A DNA stretch of 64,000 nucleotides from Candidatus Saccharicenans subterraneus (GTDB taxonomy: Bacteria; Acidobacteriota; Aminicenantia; Aminicenantales; Saccharicenantaceae): assembly GCA_003426165.1 (NCBI GenBank), contig QUAH01000005.1, forward strand, positions 62,001-126,000. The letters run 5' to 3'. Numbering within the stretch: position 1 is the first letter of the stretch; each line of letters starts with the position of its first letter. The notes beneath the pieces are model-generated. The model was given only the letters and a program-made list of their open reading frames with translations, was not told the origin of the DNA and made no database searches. This document shows, one piece after another, positions 33,287 to 41,979 of the stretch. Position numbers and translations under genes: made by a program.

Positions 33287-34606
33287 TCATTCCCTGACTA
33301 TTACCACCTCGTAGGCCCGGTCAGAAGAGAAAGTGGCCCTGATCAGCTCGTTGAGCTGGTCAGGGCTTTTTTTATCCAGTAGCTCCAGGAAGTTGTTGAA
33401 AAAATCCAGCGGCAGGCCGCCGGCTAGCACCAACGACAGGAATCCCAGGCGGCTGTCCCGGGAAAAAGATTCGCGCCGAAAGCCGTTTCTGGCCATGACC
33501 TTACCCCGGGCCACCGCTTCCGGGTCAAGCCCTTTCTGGCCCAGAGTGGAGAAAGTCTGTTTTAACAGGGAGAGAGAGGAAGCGGCCAGTTCTCTTTCTG
33601 TCTCCAGATAGCTGACGAACATTATTTTCCCGCCCAGGATTTCCAGCCGGCTGTTAAGGTTATAGGCCAGCCCGCTCTCCTGGCGCAGGTTCCAGATAAG
33701 GGAACCGGGGCCTTCCCCGATTATTTTCTCCAGAAGATAGGCAGCCGGATAGGTCTCGGCCAGCTCGCCGGGAAAAAGATAGCCCAGGGCTACCGCCGCT
33801 CCCCCGGGCCCCTGGTAATGGTCGCAACCCCCGACCGCAGCCTTTTCGGAAGGCAGATCCGCAGTCTGAAATCTTTTTCCAGGCACAGGCGCTTTGCCTT
33901 TAACCCAGGACAGGTGCCTGGCCAGGATTTCCTGAAGGCTTTTTTTCTCCAGGTCGGTTATTACCAGGAGGCTGAGGACCCCGCTATTCATAATGGAGTC
34001 ATAAAACTGGCTGATGTCCTTTCTGGATATGGACCTTAAGTCGGCCTCCCGCCCGTATATAGACTGGCCGTAAGGACTCCCTGGAAAGATCAGGCGCCTC
34101 AAACAGATCAAAGCCGAATCCACCAGGCGACAGGCTTCCTGGCTGGCTTCAAGCTTGAGAGTGCTTCTGACCCGGTCTATCCTGGGACCTGAGAAAAGAG
34201 GGTTCTTGAGGCCGGCGGCCACAATTTGAAGCGTTCTATCAAGATGGCGGGTAAGCCCTTCAAACTGGATGACCGAAAAATCAGCCCGGCTCCCGGCCGA
34301 AAGGTTGACTCCTGAAGCCAGCAATTCAGACAACCGGTCCTCATCGGTCACCTCGGCCATCAGCCTGGTGGCCAGGTAGGCCAGGCCAGCCTGGCCGGGG
34401 GTTTCCAGGGCCTGGCCTCCCAGGAAATGAAAGACAACAGTGGTTAAATTAGTCCCTGGCTGATACTGGTAATAGACTTTAAGGCCGTTATCCAGGCTGA
34501 AGACCTCAAAAGTTAAAGGCTGGGCCGGCAGAGTCTTCGGCCAGACCAGAACAGCCAGCAGTGCAACCAGAACCAGTTGTTTGATCGGGCGTTCACGCTC
34601 TTTCAT
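33287..34606 (-). CDS. M16 peptidase-like protein, non-catalytic (pair 1)
   Basis: 439 residues with a signal peptide. It has the insulinase fold ('FSLDNGLKVYYQYQPG') but the zinc motif HxxEH is replaced by Y77-L-A-T-R81 in 'GLAYLATRLMAE', so it cannot be a peptidase alone. The C-terminal half retains the 'GLAYNLNSRLEILGG' substrate-side segment typical of the M16C partner. In M16B systems a catalytic and a non-catalytic chain form one clamshell, and the catalytic chain is encoded immediately upstream with ATGA overlap (34603-34606). Confidence 0.85.
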   Translation of the reverse strand: MKERERPIKQLVLVALLAVLVWPKTLPAQPLTFEVFSLDNGLKVYYQYQPGTNLTTVVFHFLGGQALETPGQAGLAYLATRLMAEVTDEDRLSELLASGVNLSAGSRADFSVIQFEGLTRHLDRTLQIVAAGLKNPLFSGPRIDRVRSTLKLEASQEACRLVDSALICLRRLIFPGSPYGQSIYGREADLRSISRKDISQFYDSIMNSGVLSLLVITDLEKKSLQEILARHLSWVKGKAPVPGKRFQTADLPSEKAAVGGCDHYQGPGGAAVALGYLFPGELAETYPAAYLLEKIIGEGPGSLIWNLRQESGLAYNLNSRLEILGGKIMFVSYLETERELAASSLSLLKQTFSTLGQKGLDPEAVARGKVMARNGFRRESFSRDSRLGFLSLVLAGGLPLDFFNNFLELLDKKSPDQLNELIRATFSSDRAYEVVIVRE

Positions 34607-35973
34607 TTTTTTTCCGGCTTTATCACCACCCAGACCGGCCTGGCCCTGGACAGGTATTTGCGGGCGATCTTTCTCAGGCCGGATGAATCCAGTCTGTTTA
34701 TTGTTTCAAGATAATTTTTTTGCTCCCGGTCGTTTTTAAGCAGCAGGTGTCTGGCCAGTGACAGGGCCAGGACCGAGGGACTTTCTGTCATCTTTTCGGA
34801 TAACCATTGAAACCGGTTTTTACCACCCTGAAGAAAATCGAAGGCCAGAGATTGCTGGTCGGGAAGATAGTCATCACGGGAATAATTCATTTCGGCCAGC
34901 CGCGGCAGGAAGTTCTGCAGCAATCGCCTGACCGTGGGAACTCTGTCTTCCCTGGTGGTAACCGATATAAAAATCAGCCCGGCCTGCTCATGGCTGAAGT
35001 AATGAAGGTGGGCCGAATAAATGAGGTCGGGTTGGCCGGCAAAGGCCTGGTAGACCAGGGGACTCAAGCCGGCTCCGGCCAGCTCGCTGAGCATATCCAT
35101 GGAAGGACGGTCGGGGCTGTCGTATTCTGGCGCCAGTAGCCCGGCCATGATATAGGTATCGGAGACCTTCATTTTGAGCTCGACCTGGGGAGCCGAGTCT
35201 GGAAATTTCAAGGCTGTTGAGGGCCGAACGGACCGGCCTCCACCGCTTTTCAGGTCCGAAAAAATGGTCTTGAGGTTCGACCTAAGCCTTTCTGGCTCGA
35301 TGTCTCCCACCACCGCCAGGGCGGCATTATCGGGCCGGAAAAATTTCTGGTGCAGGTCTTTTAGGTCCGCCAGACTGGCTCGACTGATAACCTCGGATTT
35401 TCCAAAAACGGGAAGGGCATAACCGGATTCAGGAAAGGCCAGCTCGTAGACCCGGGCCAGCCCGACTTTTTCTGGCTGCCGGGAATAATCGGCGAGTTCC
35501 TTGAGCAGTACAGCTTTTTCCTGTTCCAGAGACTCTTGGCTGATATTGAAGGGAAAGACCACCTCCTTTAACAGGCCCAGGCCGGACTCCAGGTGGTCTG
35601 CGGGCAGACTGATCTCAAAGAACATCAGGTCCTGTTCGGTACGGGCATTATAATAAAGCCCGTACTGACTGATTGTCCGGAAAAGACGATTATCGGAGGT
35701 CAGGTGAGATTGTCGGAAAAGAAGACAGTGCTCCAGCAGATGGAGCAGGCCGCTTGACTCCGGGGTTTCATCGGCCGTCCCGACCTTGACGGCCAGGACT
35801 ATGGTGACCAGAGAAGAACCCGGGTAGGGAAGAAAATAAACCCTGAGGCCGTTATCCAGGCTGAACTCCGTTTCGGTTTGGAGCCCGGGGAGTCCGGCCA
35901 GGCTCAGGGCCGGCCCTGAAATTACGAGAAAGCAGAGCCAGAACAGGCAGAAAAACCCACGGGCCGGAATCAA
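34603..35973 (-). CDS. Exported M16 zinc metallopeptidase (catalytic chain, pair 1)
   Basis: 456 residues with an N-terminal signal peptide. The inverted zinc motif H78-L-L-E81-H82 is intact and the third ligand is Glu159, giving the exact HxxEH-x76-E spacing of the family. It should cut peptides in the periplasm or at the outer membrane, as a heterodimer with the next gene. The start is TTG with GGAAAAG ahead. It is divergent from the response regulator gene; the intergenic region holds an inverted repeat. Confidence 0.9.
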   Translation of the reverse strand: MIPARGFFCLFWLCFLVISGPALSLAGLPGLQTETEFSLDNGLRVYFLPYPGSSLVTIVLAVKVGTADETPESSGLLHLLEHCLLFRQSHLTSDNRLFRTISQYGLYYNARTEQDLMFFEISLPADHLESGLGLLKEVVFPFNISQESLEQEKAVLLKELADYSRQPEKVGLARVYELAFPESGYALPVFGKSEVISRASLADLKDLHQKFFRPDNAALAVVGDIEPERLRSNLKTIFSDLKSGGGRSVRPSTALKFPDSAPQVELKMKVSDTYIMAGLLAPEYDSPDRPSMDMLSELAGAGLSPLVYQAFAGQPDLIYSAHLHYFSHEQAGLIFISVTTREDRVPTVRRLLQNFLPRLAEMNYSRDDYLPDQQSLAFDFLQGGKNRFQWLSEKMTESPSVLALSLARHLLLKNDREQKNYLETINRLDSSGLRKIARKYLSRARPVWVVIKPEKK

Positions 35974-36050
35974 CTTTTCCGGGATAAAAATTTTGATCCT
36001 CCATCAAAAAATATAGGAGCATAAGGCAATTTAATCAACATTTATTTTCG

Positions 36051-36075
36051 AGCCCGGGCCGGGCTGTGTTAGAAT
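36051..36075 (+). promoter_or_regulatory. Response regulator promoter with overlapping inverted repeat
   Basis: AGCCCG and CGGGCT flank GGC at 36051-36065, just ahead of a -10 box TAGAAT at 36070-36075. The -35 is poor. Only six bases separate the -10 box from the ATG at 36082, so RNA should start at or beside the A of ATG. The repeat is placed where a repressor or autoregulator would block RNA polymerase. Confidence 0.45.
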
Positions 36076-36081
36076 AAGGAC

Positions 36082-37539
36082 ATGAACACCAAGGAAAGAA
36101 AATACCGGGTTCTGGTGGTGGATGATGAGGATAACATCCGCAAGACCCTGAAAATGATTCTGGAGTACGAAGGTTATACCTTCTTTGAAGCGGCTGACGG
36201 GGTAACCGCCAGGGAAGTGCTGGAGAACCATCCAGAAATTGACCTCGTCCTGCTGGATATCAGGCTTCCGGATAGCGATGGCCTGAGTCTGCTGGCCGAG
36301 TTCAGGAAAAAACCACTGGCCCCGGAGGTCATCATGATTTCCGGCCACGGAACGATTGCCATGGCGGTCGAGGCCACCAAACTGGGAGCCTTCGACTTCC
36401 TGGAAAAGCCCCTGCACCGGGAACGGGTCCTGCTCAGCGTCCGTAATGCCCTGGAAGCCAGGCGGCTGAGGACAACCGTCCAGGATATAAAGAAAAAAAC
36501 AGAAAAAAAATACCGGCTCATCGGCCAGCATCCCCTGATGCTGGGTCTCTGGCAGGAAATACAGAAAATTGCTCCGACCAACGCCACCGTCCTCATCCAG
36601 GGTGAAAGCGGCACCGGGAAAGAACTGGTGGCCAGAGCTATCCATGATAACAGTCCCCGGGCTGAGGAGAACTTCGTCCAGGTCAACTGCGCCGCCATTC
36701 CCGAGGAATTGATCGAGAGCGAGCTGTTCGGCCATGAGAAGGGAGCTTTCACCGGAGCTACCGAGCGCAAGCCGGGCAAGTTCGAGCTGGCTGACGGCGG
36801 CACGATTTTTCTGGATGAAATAGGGGATATGAGCCTGAAAACCCAGTCCAAGGTACTCAGGGTCCTGGAAGAGGGGGAAGTTCAGAGGGTCGGCTCCAGC
36901 AAGATCATCAAGGTTGACGTCCGGATTATCGCCGCCACCAACAAGGACCTCAAAAAGGAGATGAAGGAGGGCCGCTTCCGTGACGACCTGTTTTTCCGGC
37001 TGAACGTGGTCCCGATTTATGTTCCGCCGCTCAGAGACCGGAAGGAAGACATTCCCCTTCTGGTTGATTATTTCTGCGCCGTCTATTCGGAAGAGAACAA
37101 TTTCCGGCGCAAAAAATTTTCGACCGAAGCCCTGGAAATCATGATGAAGTACCCCTGGAAGGGAAATGTCAGGGAGCTGAGGAACCTGGTGGAGAGACTG
37201 ATTATCCTGACCGACAGGGAGGTGATCGGGCCGGAAGACCTGCCCGAATACCTGGTGCAGGACAGGGAAATCCTGCTGCCAGACCTGCGCCGGGTCAAGA
37301 CCCTGAAGGACTTTCGGGAGGAAGCCGAGAAGAACTTCATCCTGTTCAAGCTGAAGAGCAACAACTGGAATGTCTCCCGGACGGCCAGGGAAATCGACAC
37401 CCCCCGCAGCAACCTCTACAAAAAACTGGAGCAATATGGTATAAAATTAAAGGCTGGAGCAGGCGAGGCGGTCGCTTCTTCTTCCGATGAGGAAGAAGGG
37501 GAGGAAAGTCCGAACTCCACAGGGCAGGATGGTCGCTAA
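36082..37539 (+). CDS. NtrC-family sigma54-dependent response regulator
   Basis: 485 residues in three domains. Receiver at about 8-120 with acidic pocket D14/D15, phosphoryl Asp59 and Lys109. AAA+ domain at about 145-385 with Walker A G174-ESGTG-K180 and the sigma54-contact loop GAFTGA at 221-226. C-terminal Fis-type helix-turn-helix ('NWNVSRTAREIDTPRSNLYKKL'). It activates sigma54 promoters when phosphorylated. No histidine kinase is next to it. The normal family end is near 'LYKKLEQYGIK'; here 28 more codons run into the RNase P RNA gene and give a low-complexity acidic tail (ASSSDEEEGEESP). The start has no usable Shine-Dalgarno, and the mRNA is probably leaderless. Confidence 0.93.
   Translation: MNTKERKYRVLVVDDEDNIRKTLKMILEYEGYTFFEAADGVTAREVLENHPEIDLVLLDIRLPDSDGLSLLAEFRKKPLAPEVIMISGHGTIAMAVEATKLGAFDFLEKPLHRERVLLSVRNALEARRLRTTVQDIKKKTEKKYRLIGQHPLMLGLWQEIQKIAPTNATVLIQGESGTGKELVARAIHDNSPRAEENFVQVNCAAIPEELIESELFGHEKGAFTGATERKPGKFELADGGTIFLDEIGDMSLKTQSKVLRVLEEGEVQRVGSSKIIKVDVRIIAATNKDLKKEMKEGRFRDDLFFRLNVVPIYVPPLRDRKEDIPLLVDYFCAVYSEENNFRRKKFSTEALEIMMKYPWKGNVRELRNLVERLIILTDREVIGPEDLPEYLVQDREILLPDLRRVKTLKDFREEAEKNFILFKLKSNNWNVSRTAREIDTPRSNLYKKLEQYGIKLKAGAGEAVASSSDEEEGEESPNSTGQDGR
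37436..37445 (+). promoter_or_regulatory. Extended -10 promoter of rnpB inside the response regulator gene
   Basis: TGGTATAAA (TGn plus TATAAA at 37440-37445) lies in the last Fis-domain codons, and predicts a start at about 37452, precisely where the P1 helix of RNase P RNA begins. A TCTACA at 37415-37420 may be the -35 with a long spacer. Confidence 0.6.
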
Positions 37540-37823
37540 CCGCGACTCCGGGCGACCGGGGGAAAGTGCCACAGAAAACATACCGCCCGCTTCCTCTGGA
37601 AGCGGGTAAGGGTGAAAAGGTGAGGTAAGAGCTCACCGCTCCGCCGGTGACGGCGGAGGCAGGGCAAACCCCATCCGGAGCAAGACCAAATTAGCCCCGC
37701 TTGAGGACGGCCCGTCCGATGGGGTGGGTAGGTCGCTAAACCGGCTGAGCAATCAGCCGGTCAGACAAATGACCGCCGCTGCCTCGGGCAGTAACTGAAT
37801 TCGGCTTACGTCCTGCTCCAGCC
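37452..37823 (+). ncRNA. rnpB: RNase P RNA (bacterial type A)
   Basis: All conserved blocks are present: GAGGAAAGTCC at 37501-37511, ACAGAAAACATACCGCC at 37571-37587, GAGGTAAGAGCTCACCG at 37622-37638, the GGCAAACCCC...GGAGCAAGACCAAAT region near 37662-37690, GGGGTGGGTAGGTCG near 37720 and AGACAAATGACCGCC near 37763. The ends are fixed by a perfect 12-pair P1 helix (37452-37463 with 37812-37823). A T5 run follows, so P1 can also serve in termination. The first 88 bases overlap the response regulator reading frame. Confidence 0.95.
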
Positions 37824-37829
37824 ATTTTT
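37812..37829 (+). terminator. Terminator-like end of rnpB
   Basis: The 3' strand of the P1 helix (CCTGCTCCAGCC) is followed by ATTTTT. This T tract is shared with the -35 box of the initiator tRNA promoter. Confidence 0.4.
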
Positions 37830-37855
37830 GACAAAAAGAGTTTTTCTGTTATAAT
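37828..37855 (+). promoter_or_regulatory. Consensus promoter of initiator tRNA
   Basis: Perfect TTGACA (37828-37833) and perfect TATAAT (37850-37855) with a 16-base spacer, 10 bases ahead of the tRNA. It is the best sigma70-type promoter in the window, as expected for a highly expressed tRNA. Confidence 0.85.
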
Positions 37856-37865
37856 TGAAATTGAT

Positions 37866-37942
<77 letters not shown>

Positions 37943-38111
37943 TTTTTTTAACCCATCCCCAACTCATTTTATCCCCGCTTGTTTTTACTTTTTTATTCCA
38001 GAGAAGAGTGGAGCCGGTTTTACCCGAACCAGGCTTTCAGGTTGATGGCCACCAAAGAATCCAGCCAAATTTTTCCCGGCGGTCTTGGCCAGCTCTGCTG
38101 ACCGTTTCTTT

Positions 38112-38140
38112 TTGATTTAATCAGCTAAATCTGGTATAGA
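38112..38140 (+). promoter_or_regulatory. Promoter of the aminopeptidase P gene
   Basis: TTGATT (38112-38117), 17-base spacer, TATAGA (38135-38140) with TGn extension. The ATG at 38169 follows a GAGGAGG site. The rest of the stretch 37943-38111 holds no gene or clear structure that I can see. Confidence 0.6.
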
Positions 38141-38168
38141 TGATTTGATAGTTTAGAGAGGAGGAACA

Positions 38169-39554
38169 ATGTTCAAACCAGAAACCTATCAACAGAGAAG
38201 GAAGAAGCTCAAGAGCCTGGTCAAGAAAGGCCTGTGCCTGTTCCCGGGCAACGTCGATAGCCCGATGAACTATAAGGCCAACGCCTATCCTTTCCGCCAG
38301 GATAGCACTTTCCTGTACTTTTTTGGTCTGGATTCTCCGGGCCTGGCTGCCGTGGTTGATATCGATGAGGGCCAGGACATTATCTTCGGTGATGACGTCA
38401 CTCTCGAAGATATCATCTGGGTCGGCCCGCAGCCGAAGATGAAAGATAGGGCAGCAGCGGTGGGAGTCAGGCAGGTTAAACCTTACGCCACCATTCAGGA
38501 CTATCTGCAGAAGGCCCGGAGCCAGGGTCGGGTGATCCATTTCCTGCCGCCTTACAGGGCTGAAACCAGCCTGCAGCTCGCCGACTGGCTGGGCCTGTCG
38601 CCGAGCGAAATTAAAGCCGGGGCTTCGCTGGAATTGATCCGGGCCGTGGTAGCCCTGCGTTCGGTAAAGAGCCCGGAAGAAATCAAGGAGATAGAGAAAG
38701 CCCTCTGCGTTACCAGAGAGATGTACCTGGCAGCCATACCCAGGGTCAAACCCGGGGCCAGGGAACAGGAAGTCCTGGCCTTCATGGATATGGTTTTGAG
38801 AGCCAACGGCCTGTCCTTTGCCTTTCCGCCCATCATCACCATAAACGGACAGATATTCCACAAGACCTCATATGGCGACACCCTGAAAAAGGGCCGGATG
38901 ATGGTCATGGATGCCGGCGCTGAATCGGCCCGGCACTATGCCTGCGACATTACCAGGTCTGTCCCGGTGGGAGGAAAGTTCAACCAGCGTCAGCGGGATA
39001 TTTATTCTATTGTCCTTAAGGGTCAGGAAGAGGCCATCAGGACCATCGGTCCCGGTGTCAAGTATCGCCAGGTTCATCTCCGGGCAGCCCGGGTTATGGC
39101 CGAGGGATTAAAAGACCTGGGCTTGATGAAAGGTAACCTGGACGAGGCTGTCGACAGGGGAGCCCATGCCCTGTTTTTCCCGCACGGGCTGGGTCACATG
39201 CTGGGTCTGGATGTCCATGACATGGAAAACCTCGGGGAAAACCACGTTGGCTACGACCAGACGGTCAAACGCAGCGAACAGTTTGGTCTGGGCTACCTGA
39301 GGCTGGCCCGAACCTTAGAACCGGGTTTTGTGCTGACGGTTGAGCCCGGAATTTATTTCATTCCGGCGCTGGTGGCAACCTGGAAAAAAGAAAAGAAGCA
39401 TTCTGAATTCATCAACTACGCGACCGTGGAGAAATACCTTGACTTTGGCGGCATCAGGATCGAGGACGACGTCCTGGTAACCGAGGACGGTTGCCGGGTG
39501 CTCGGGCCCAAGATCCCCAAAAAGATTAAAGACATAGAGAGCCAGTTTTCCTGA
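38169..39554 (+). CDS. Xaa-Pro aminopeptidase (M24B, aminopeptidase P type)
   Basis: 461 residues. The N-terminal creatinase-like domain is followed by the pita-bread metallopeptidase domain. The five metal ligands are visible in order: Asp in 'VMDAGAES', Asp in 'ACDITRSVP', His in 'HGLGHMLGLDVHD', Glu in 'LTVEPGIYF' and Glu in 'GGIRIEDDVL'. It removes N-terminal residues that precede proline and acts in the cytoplasm (no signal peptide). It has its own promoter and Shine-Dalgarno site, and fits the peptide-degrading gene content of this genome. Confidence 0.92.
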   Translation: MFKPETYQQRRKKLKSLVKKGLCLFPGNVDSPMNYKANAYPFRQDSTFLYFFGLDSPGLAAVVDIDEGQDIIFGDDVTLEDIIWVGPQPKMKDRAAAVGVRQVKPYATIQDYLQKARSQGRVIHFLPPYRAETSLQLADWLGLSPSEIKAGASLELIRAVVALRSVKSPEEIKEIEKALCVTREMYLAAIPRVKPGAREQEVLAFMDMVLRANGLSFAFPPIITINGQIFHKTSYGDTLKKGRMMVMDAGAESARHYACDITRSVPVGGKFNQRQRDIYSIVLKGQEEAIRTIGPGVKYRQVHLRAARVMAEGLKDLGLMKGNLDEAVDRGAHALFFPHGLGHMLGLDVHDMENLGENHVGYDQTVKRSEQFGLGYLRLARTLEPGFVLTVEPGIYFIPALVATWKKEKKHSEFINYATVEKYLDFGGIRIEDDVLVTEDGCRVLGPKIPKKIKDIESQFS

Positions 39555-39609
39555 GCGGGGAGCCAGACATTGTCCCCGGATAAAGCTGGTGAACAGGTAA
39601 CCGGCCAGA

Positions 39610-40116
39610 ATGATCAGGTGGTATGTAATCCGAACCAAAGCCAAGAAAGAATTTCAGGTCGAGCATCTTTTCGGTCAGGCCGGATTTACGGTCTATAACC
39701 CGAAATATCGCCAGGATGGAGCCATCAGGCCGTTTTTCCCGGGCTATCTCTTCCTGAAATTCCGGTACCCGGAACAGTACCGAACGGTGATTTATACCCG
39801 GGGGGTGCAGAAGGTGGTGGGGAATGCCTCTGGCCCCATTTCAATCGAGGCCGAAATCATCAGGTGCCTGAAAGCCAGGGAGAAGAACGGCTTGATCGAG
39901 CTGATGAAATACGGAGAAGAGCCCCAGCCGGGCGATGAGATTATGGTGATGGAAGGGCCACTCAAAGGTCTGCGGGGTTTGTTTTACCGGAATCTGAGCG
40001 ATAAAGAGAGGGTGATGATTCTTTTGAATTATGTCGCCTACCAGGGATCGCTGACCATAGAAAAGAGTAAAATTAAAAAGGTCGGCCGGGGTCAAAACCA
40101 GGCCAGGCACACTTAA
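39610..40116 (+). CDS. NusG-paralogue transcription factor (NGN plus KOW)
   Basis: 168 residues. The NGN domain starts 'WYVIRTKAKKEFQVEHLF' and contains 'IRPFFPGYLFLKF', and a KOW segment follows ('GDEIMVMEGPLKGLRGLFYR'). Housekeeping NusG normally lies beside secE/rplK, so this stand-alone copy is more like RfaH/UpxY/LoaP specialised antiterminators that act on long polysaccharide or secondary-metabolite operons. It is followed by glmS, 40 bases later, which makes glucosamine-6-phosphate for cell-wall and surface sugars. No large polysaccharide cluster is in the window. Confidence 0.8.
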   Translation: MIRWYVIRTKAKKEFQVEHLFGQAGFTVYNPKYRQDGAIRPFFPGYLFLKFRYPEQYRTVIYTRGVQKVVGNASGPISIEAEIIRCLKAREKNGLIELMKYGEEPQPGDEIMVMEGPLKGLRGLFYRNLSDKERVMILLNYVAYQGSLTIEKSKIKKVGRGQNQARHT

Positions 40117-40156
40117 GGATGGGCTTGTAATTAGCCCGCCCGGGGAGGAGATGGGC

Positions 40157-41971
40157 ATGTGTGGAATCTTCGGTATTATTTTCCAGGACAGGCGCCAGGA
40201 CCTGGGAGGAATTCTCCTGGCCGCCGGCCGGCGCCTGACCTACCGGGGATATGACTCGGTAGGTATGGGTGTCTTTGACGGCGACCGGGTCGACCTCAGA
40301 AAAGACGTGGGCAAGATCGATGAGGTCAACCAAAAGCTGCACTTTGAGGAGATGCAGGGATACAAGGGAATCGTCCAGCTCCGCTGGGCCACCTTCGGGC
40401 AGCCCCTGCCGCGCAATGCCCAGCCCCACTTTGACTGCAAGCAGCGGCTGGTCGGTGCCCATAACGGAAACATCGTCAACACCAGGGAACTGATTTCTTC
40501 GCTGACTTCGGCCGGACACAGGTTCCGCGGTGAAAACGACGGAGAGGTCTGTGTCCACGCGGTGGAAGAAGCCCTGAAGACGTCCGGCAACCTGGGATGG
40601 GCCCTGGAAAAAGCGGACCGGATGCTCCAGGGTGATTATGCCTTCTGCGTGACAGAGATCGGAAGCGAGTTGATGTACTGTGTCAAGAAGTATTCCTCGC
40701 TTTATCTCGGGGTGGGAGAGGGCTTTATCTGTTGCTCTTCCGACCTGCCTTCAATTCTCCCTCTGACCAGGAAAATCGTTTCCATAAAAGATGGAGAATA
40801 CGTGGAATTTTCCGCCAGCAGCTACCGGATTAAGAGCCTGTCCACCGGGCAGCTCATAGAACGCGCCCCTTATGAATGCACGCTGGACCTGGAACAGGCC
40901 CAGAAGGGCGCTTATCCTCACTTCATGCTGAAGGAAATCCACGAGCAGCCGGAAAAAGCCCGGGCCCTGCTGGACTACCTCGAGCAGAGAGAAAATCTCC
41001 AGGGAATTCTTAACGTCTTAAAAAAGGCCAGGCGGGTCTTCCTGGTAGGCTCGGGGTCCTCCTACAATGCCTGTACCATCGGCGCCTGTTATCTCAATGC
41101 CATCGGTCAGGTGGAAGCCACCCCGGTAGTGGCCGGGGCCTTTGCCGAATTCTACAGGAATTTCAATCCCGACCGGGAGGCTTTTATCCTGGTTTCCCAG
41201 AGCGGAGAAACCAAGGATGTCATCAACGTTCTAAACCTCCTCCAAAGCAAGAAGGCCCGGAACATAGTTGCCGTGGTCAATGTCCTCGGTTCTTCTCTTC
41301 AGCTCCGGGTCAGGCATTACCTGCCACTCCTGACCGGAGTCGAGATTTCAGTTCCGGCTACCAAGACCTTTCTCAACCAGGTTTTGACTTTCCTGGTGCT
41401 GGCCTGCGAACTGGCCAGGCTTAAAGGCCTGCGCTCTCCCGTTTCCAGGAAAGAACTCCGGGCCCTGCCGGGACTGCTGGCCGAGACCCTGACCCAGACA
41501 CCCGGTCCGGTCAGGGAGCTGGCCAGGGTTCTGAAGGGGAAGAAATACCTTTATTACCTCGGCTACGGGCTGTCCTACGGGGCCTGCCTGGAAGGGGCCC
41601 TGAAGCTAAAGGAAGTATCTTACATTCCCTGCGAGGCCATGTACTCTTCCGAATTCAAGCACGGCCCCCTAGCCATAATCTCGCCCGATGACTGGGTGGT
41701 GTTTATAAGCACAGTTCAGGACGCCAGGATGAGCATCTCCCACATGAACGAGGTCAGCTGCCGTTACGGGAAGATTGCCCTGATCGCGCCCGACGACCAG
41801 TCCCTGCGGCTGAACGCTCACTTCCTGATTCCCCTGGTCTCGGATAATTATTATTTCAGCCCGATCCTTAGCGTGCTGGTAGCCCAACTGCTGGCCTATT
41901 ATGTCAGTCAGGAACTGGGTCTCGACCCGGACCAGCCTCGAAACATCAGTAAGACCCTGACCGTGGATTAA
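40157..41971 (+). CDS. glmS: Glutamine--fructose-6-phosphate aminotransferase
   Basis: 604 residues. The start at 40157 is chosen because it gives MCGIFG, so Cys becomes the N-terminal nucleophile after Met removal, and GAGGAG lies six bases upstream; ATG 40151 would bury the Cys. The glutaminase domain has 'RWATFG' and 'GAHNGNIVN'; two SIS domains follow ('VGSGSSYNA', 'SQSGETKDV', 'YLGYGLSYGACLEGALKLKE'); the C terminus 'QPRNISKTLTVD' matches the family. It makes glucosamine-6-phosphate for peptidoglycan and lipopolysaccharide. No glmS ribozyme is visible in the short leader. Confidence 0.92.
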   Translation: MCGIFGIIFQDRRQDLGGILLAAGRRLTYRGYDSVGMGVFDGDRVDLRKDVGKIDEVNQKLHFEEMQGYKGIVQLRWATFGQPLPRNAQPHFDCKQRLVGAHNGNIVNTRELISSLTSAGHRFRGENDGEVCVHAVEEALKTSGNLGWALEKADRMLQGDYAFCVTEIGSELMYCVKKYSSLYLGVGEGFICCSSDLPSILPLTRKIVSIKDGEYVEFSASSYRIKSLSTGQLIERAPYECTLDLEQAQKGAYPHFMLKEIHEQPEKARALLDYLEQRENLQGILNVLKKARRVFLVGSGSSYNACTIGACYLNAIGQVEATPVVAGAFAEFYRNFNPDREAFILVSQSGETKDVINVLNLLQSKKARNIVAVVNVLGSSLQLRVRHYLPLLTGVEISVPATKTFLNQVLTFLVLACELARLKGLRSPVSRKELRALPGLLAETLTQTPGPVRELARVLKGKKYLYYLGYGLSYGACLEGALKLKEVSYIPCEAMYSSEFKHGPLAIISPDDWVVFISTVQDARMSISHMNEVSCRYGKIALIAPDDQSLRLNAHFLIPLVSDNYYFSPILSVLVAQLLAYYVSQELGLDPDQPRNISKTLTVD

Positions 41972-41979
41972 GCGCGGGC

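Noticed and set aside
40117-40156. A glmS ribozyme upstream of glmS.
   Set aside because: The gap to the preceding gene is only 40 bases, too short for the ribozyme.
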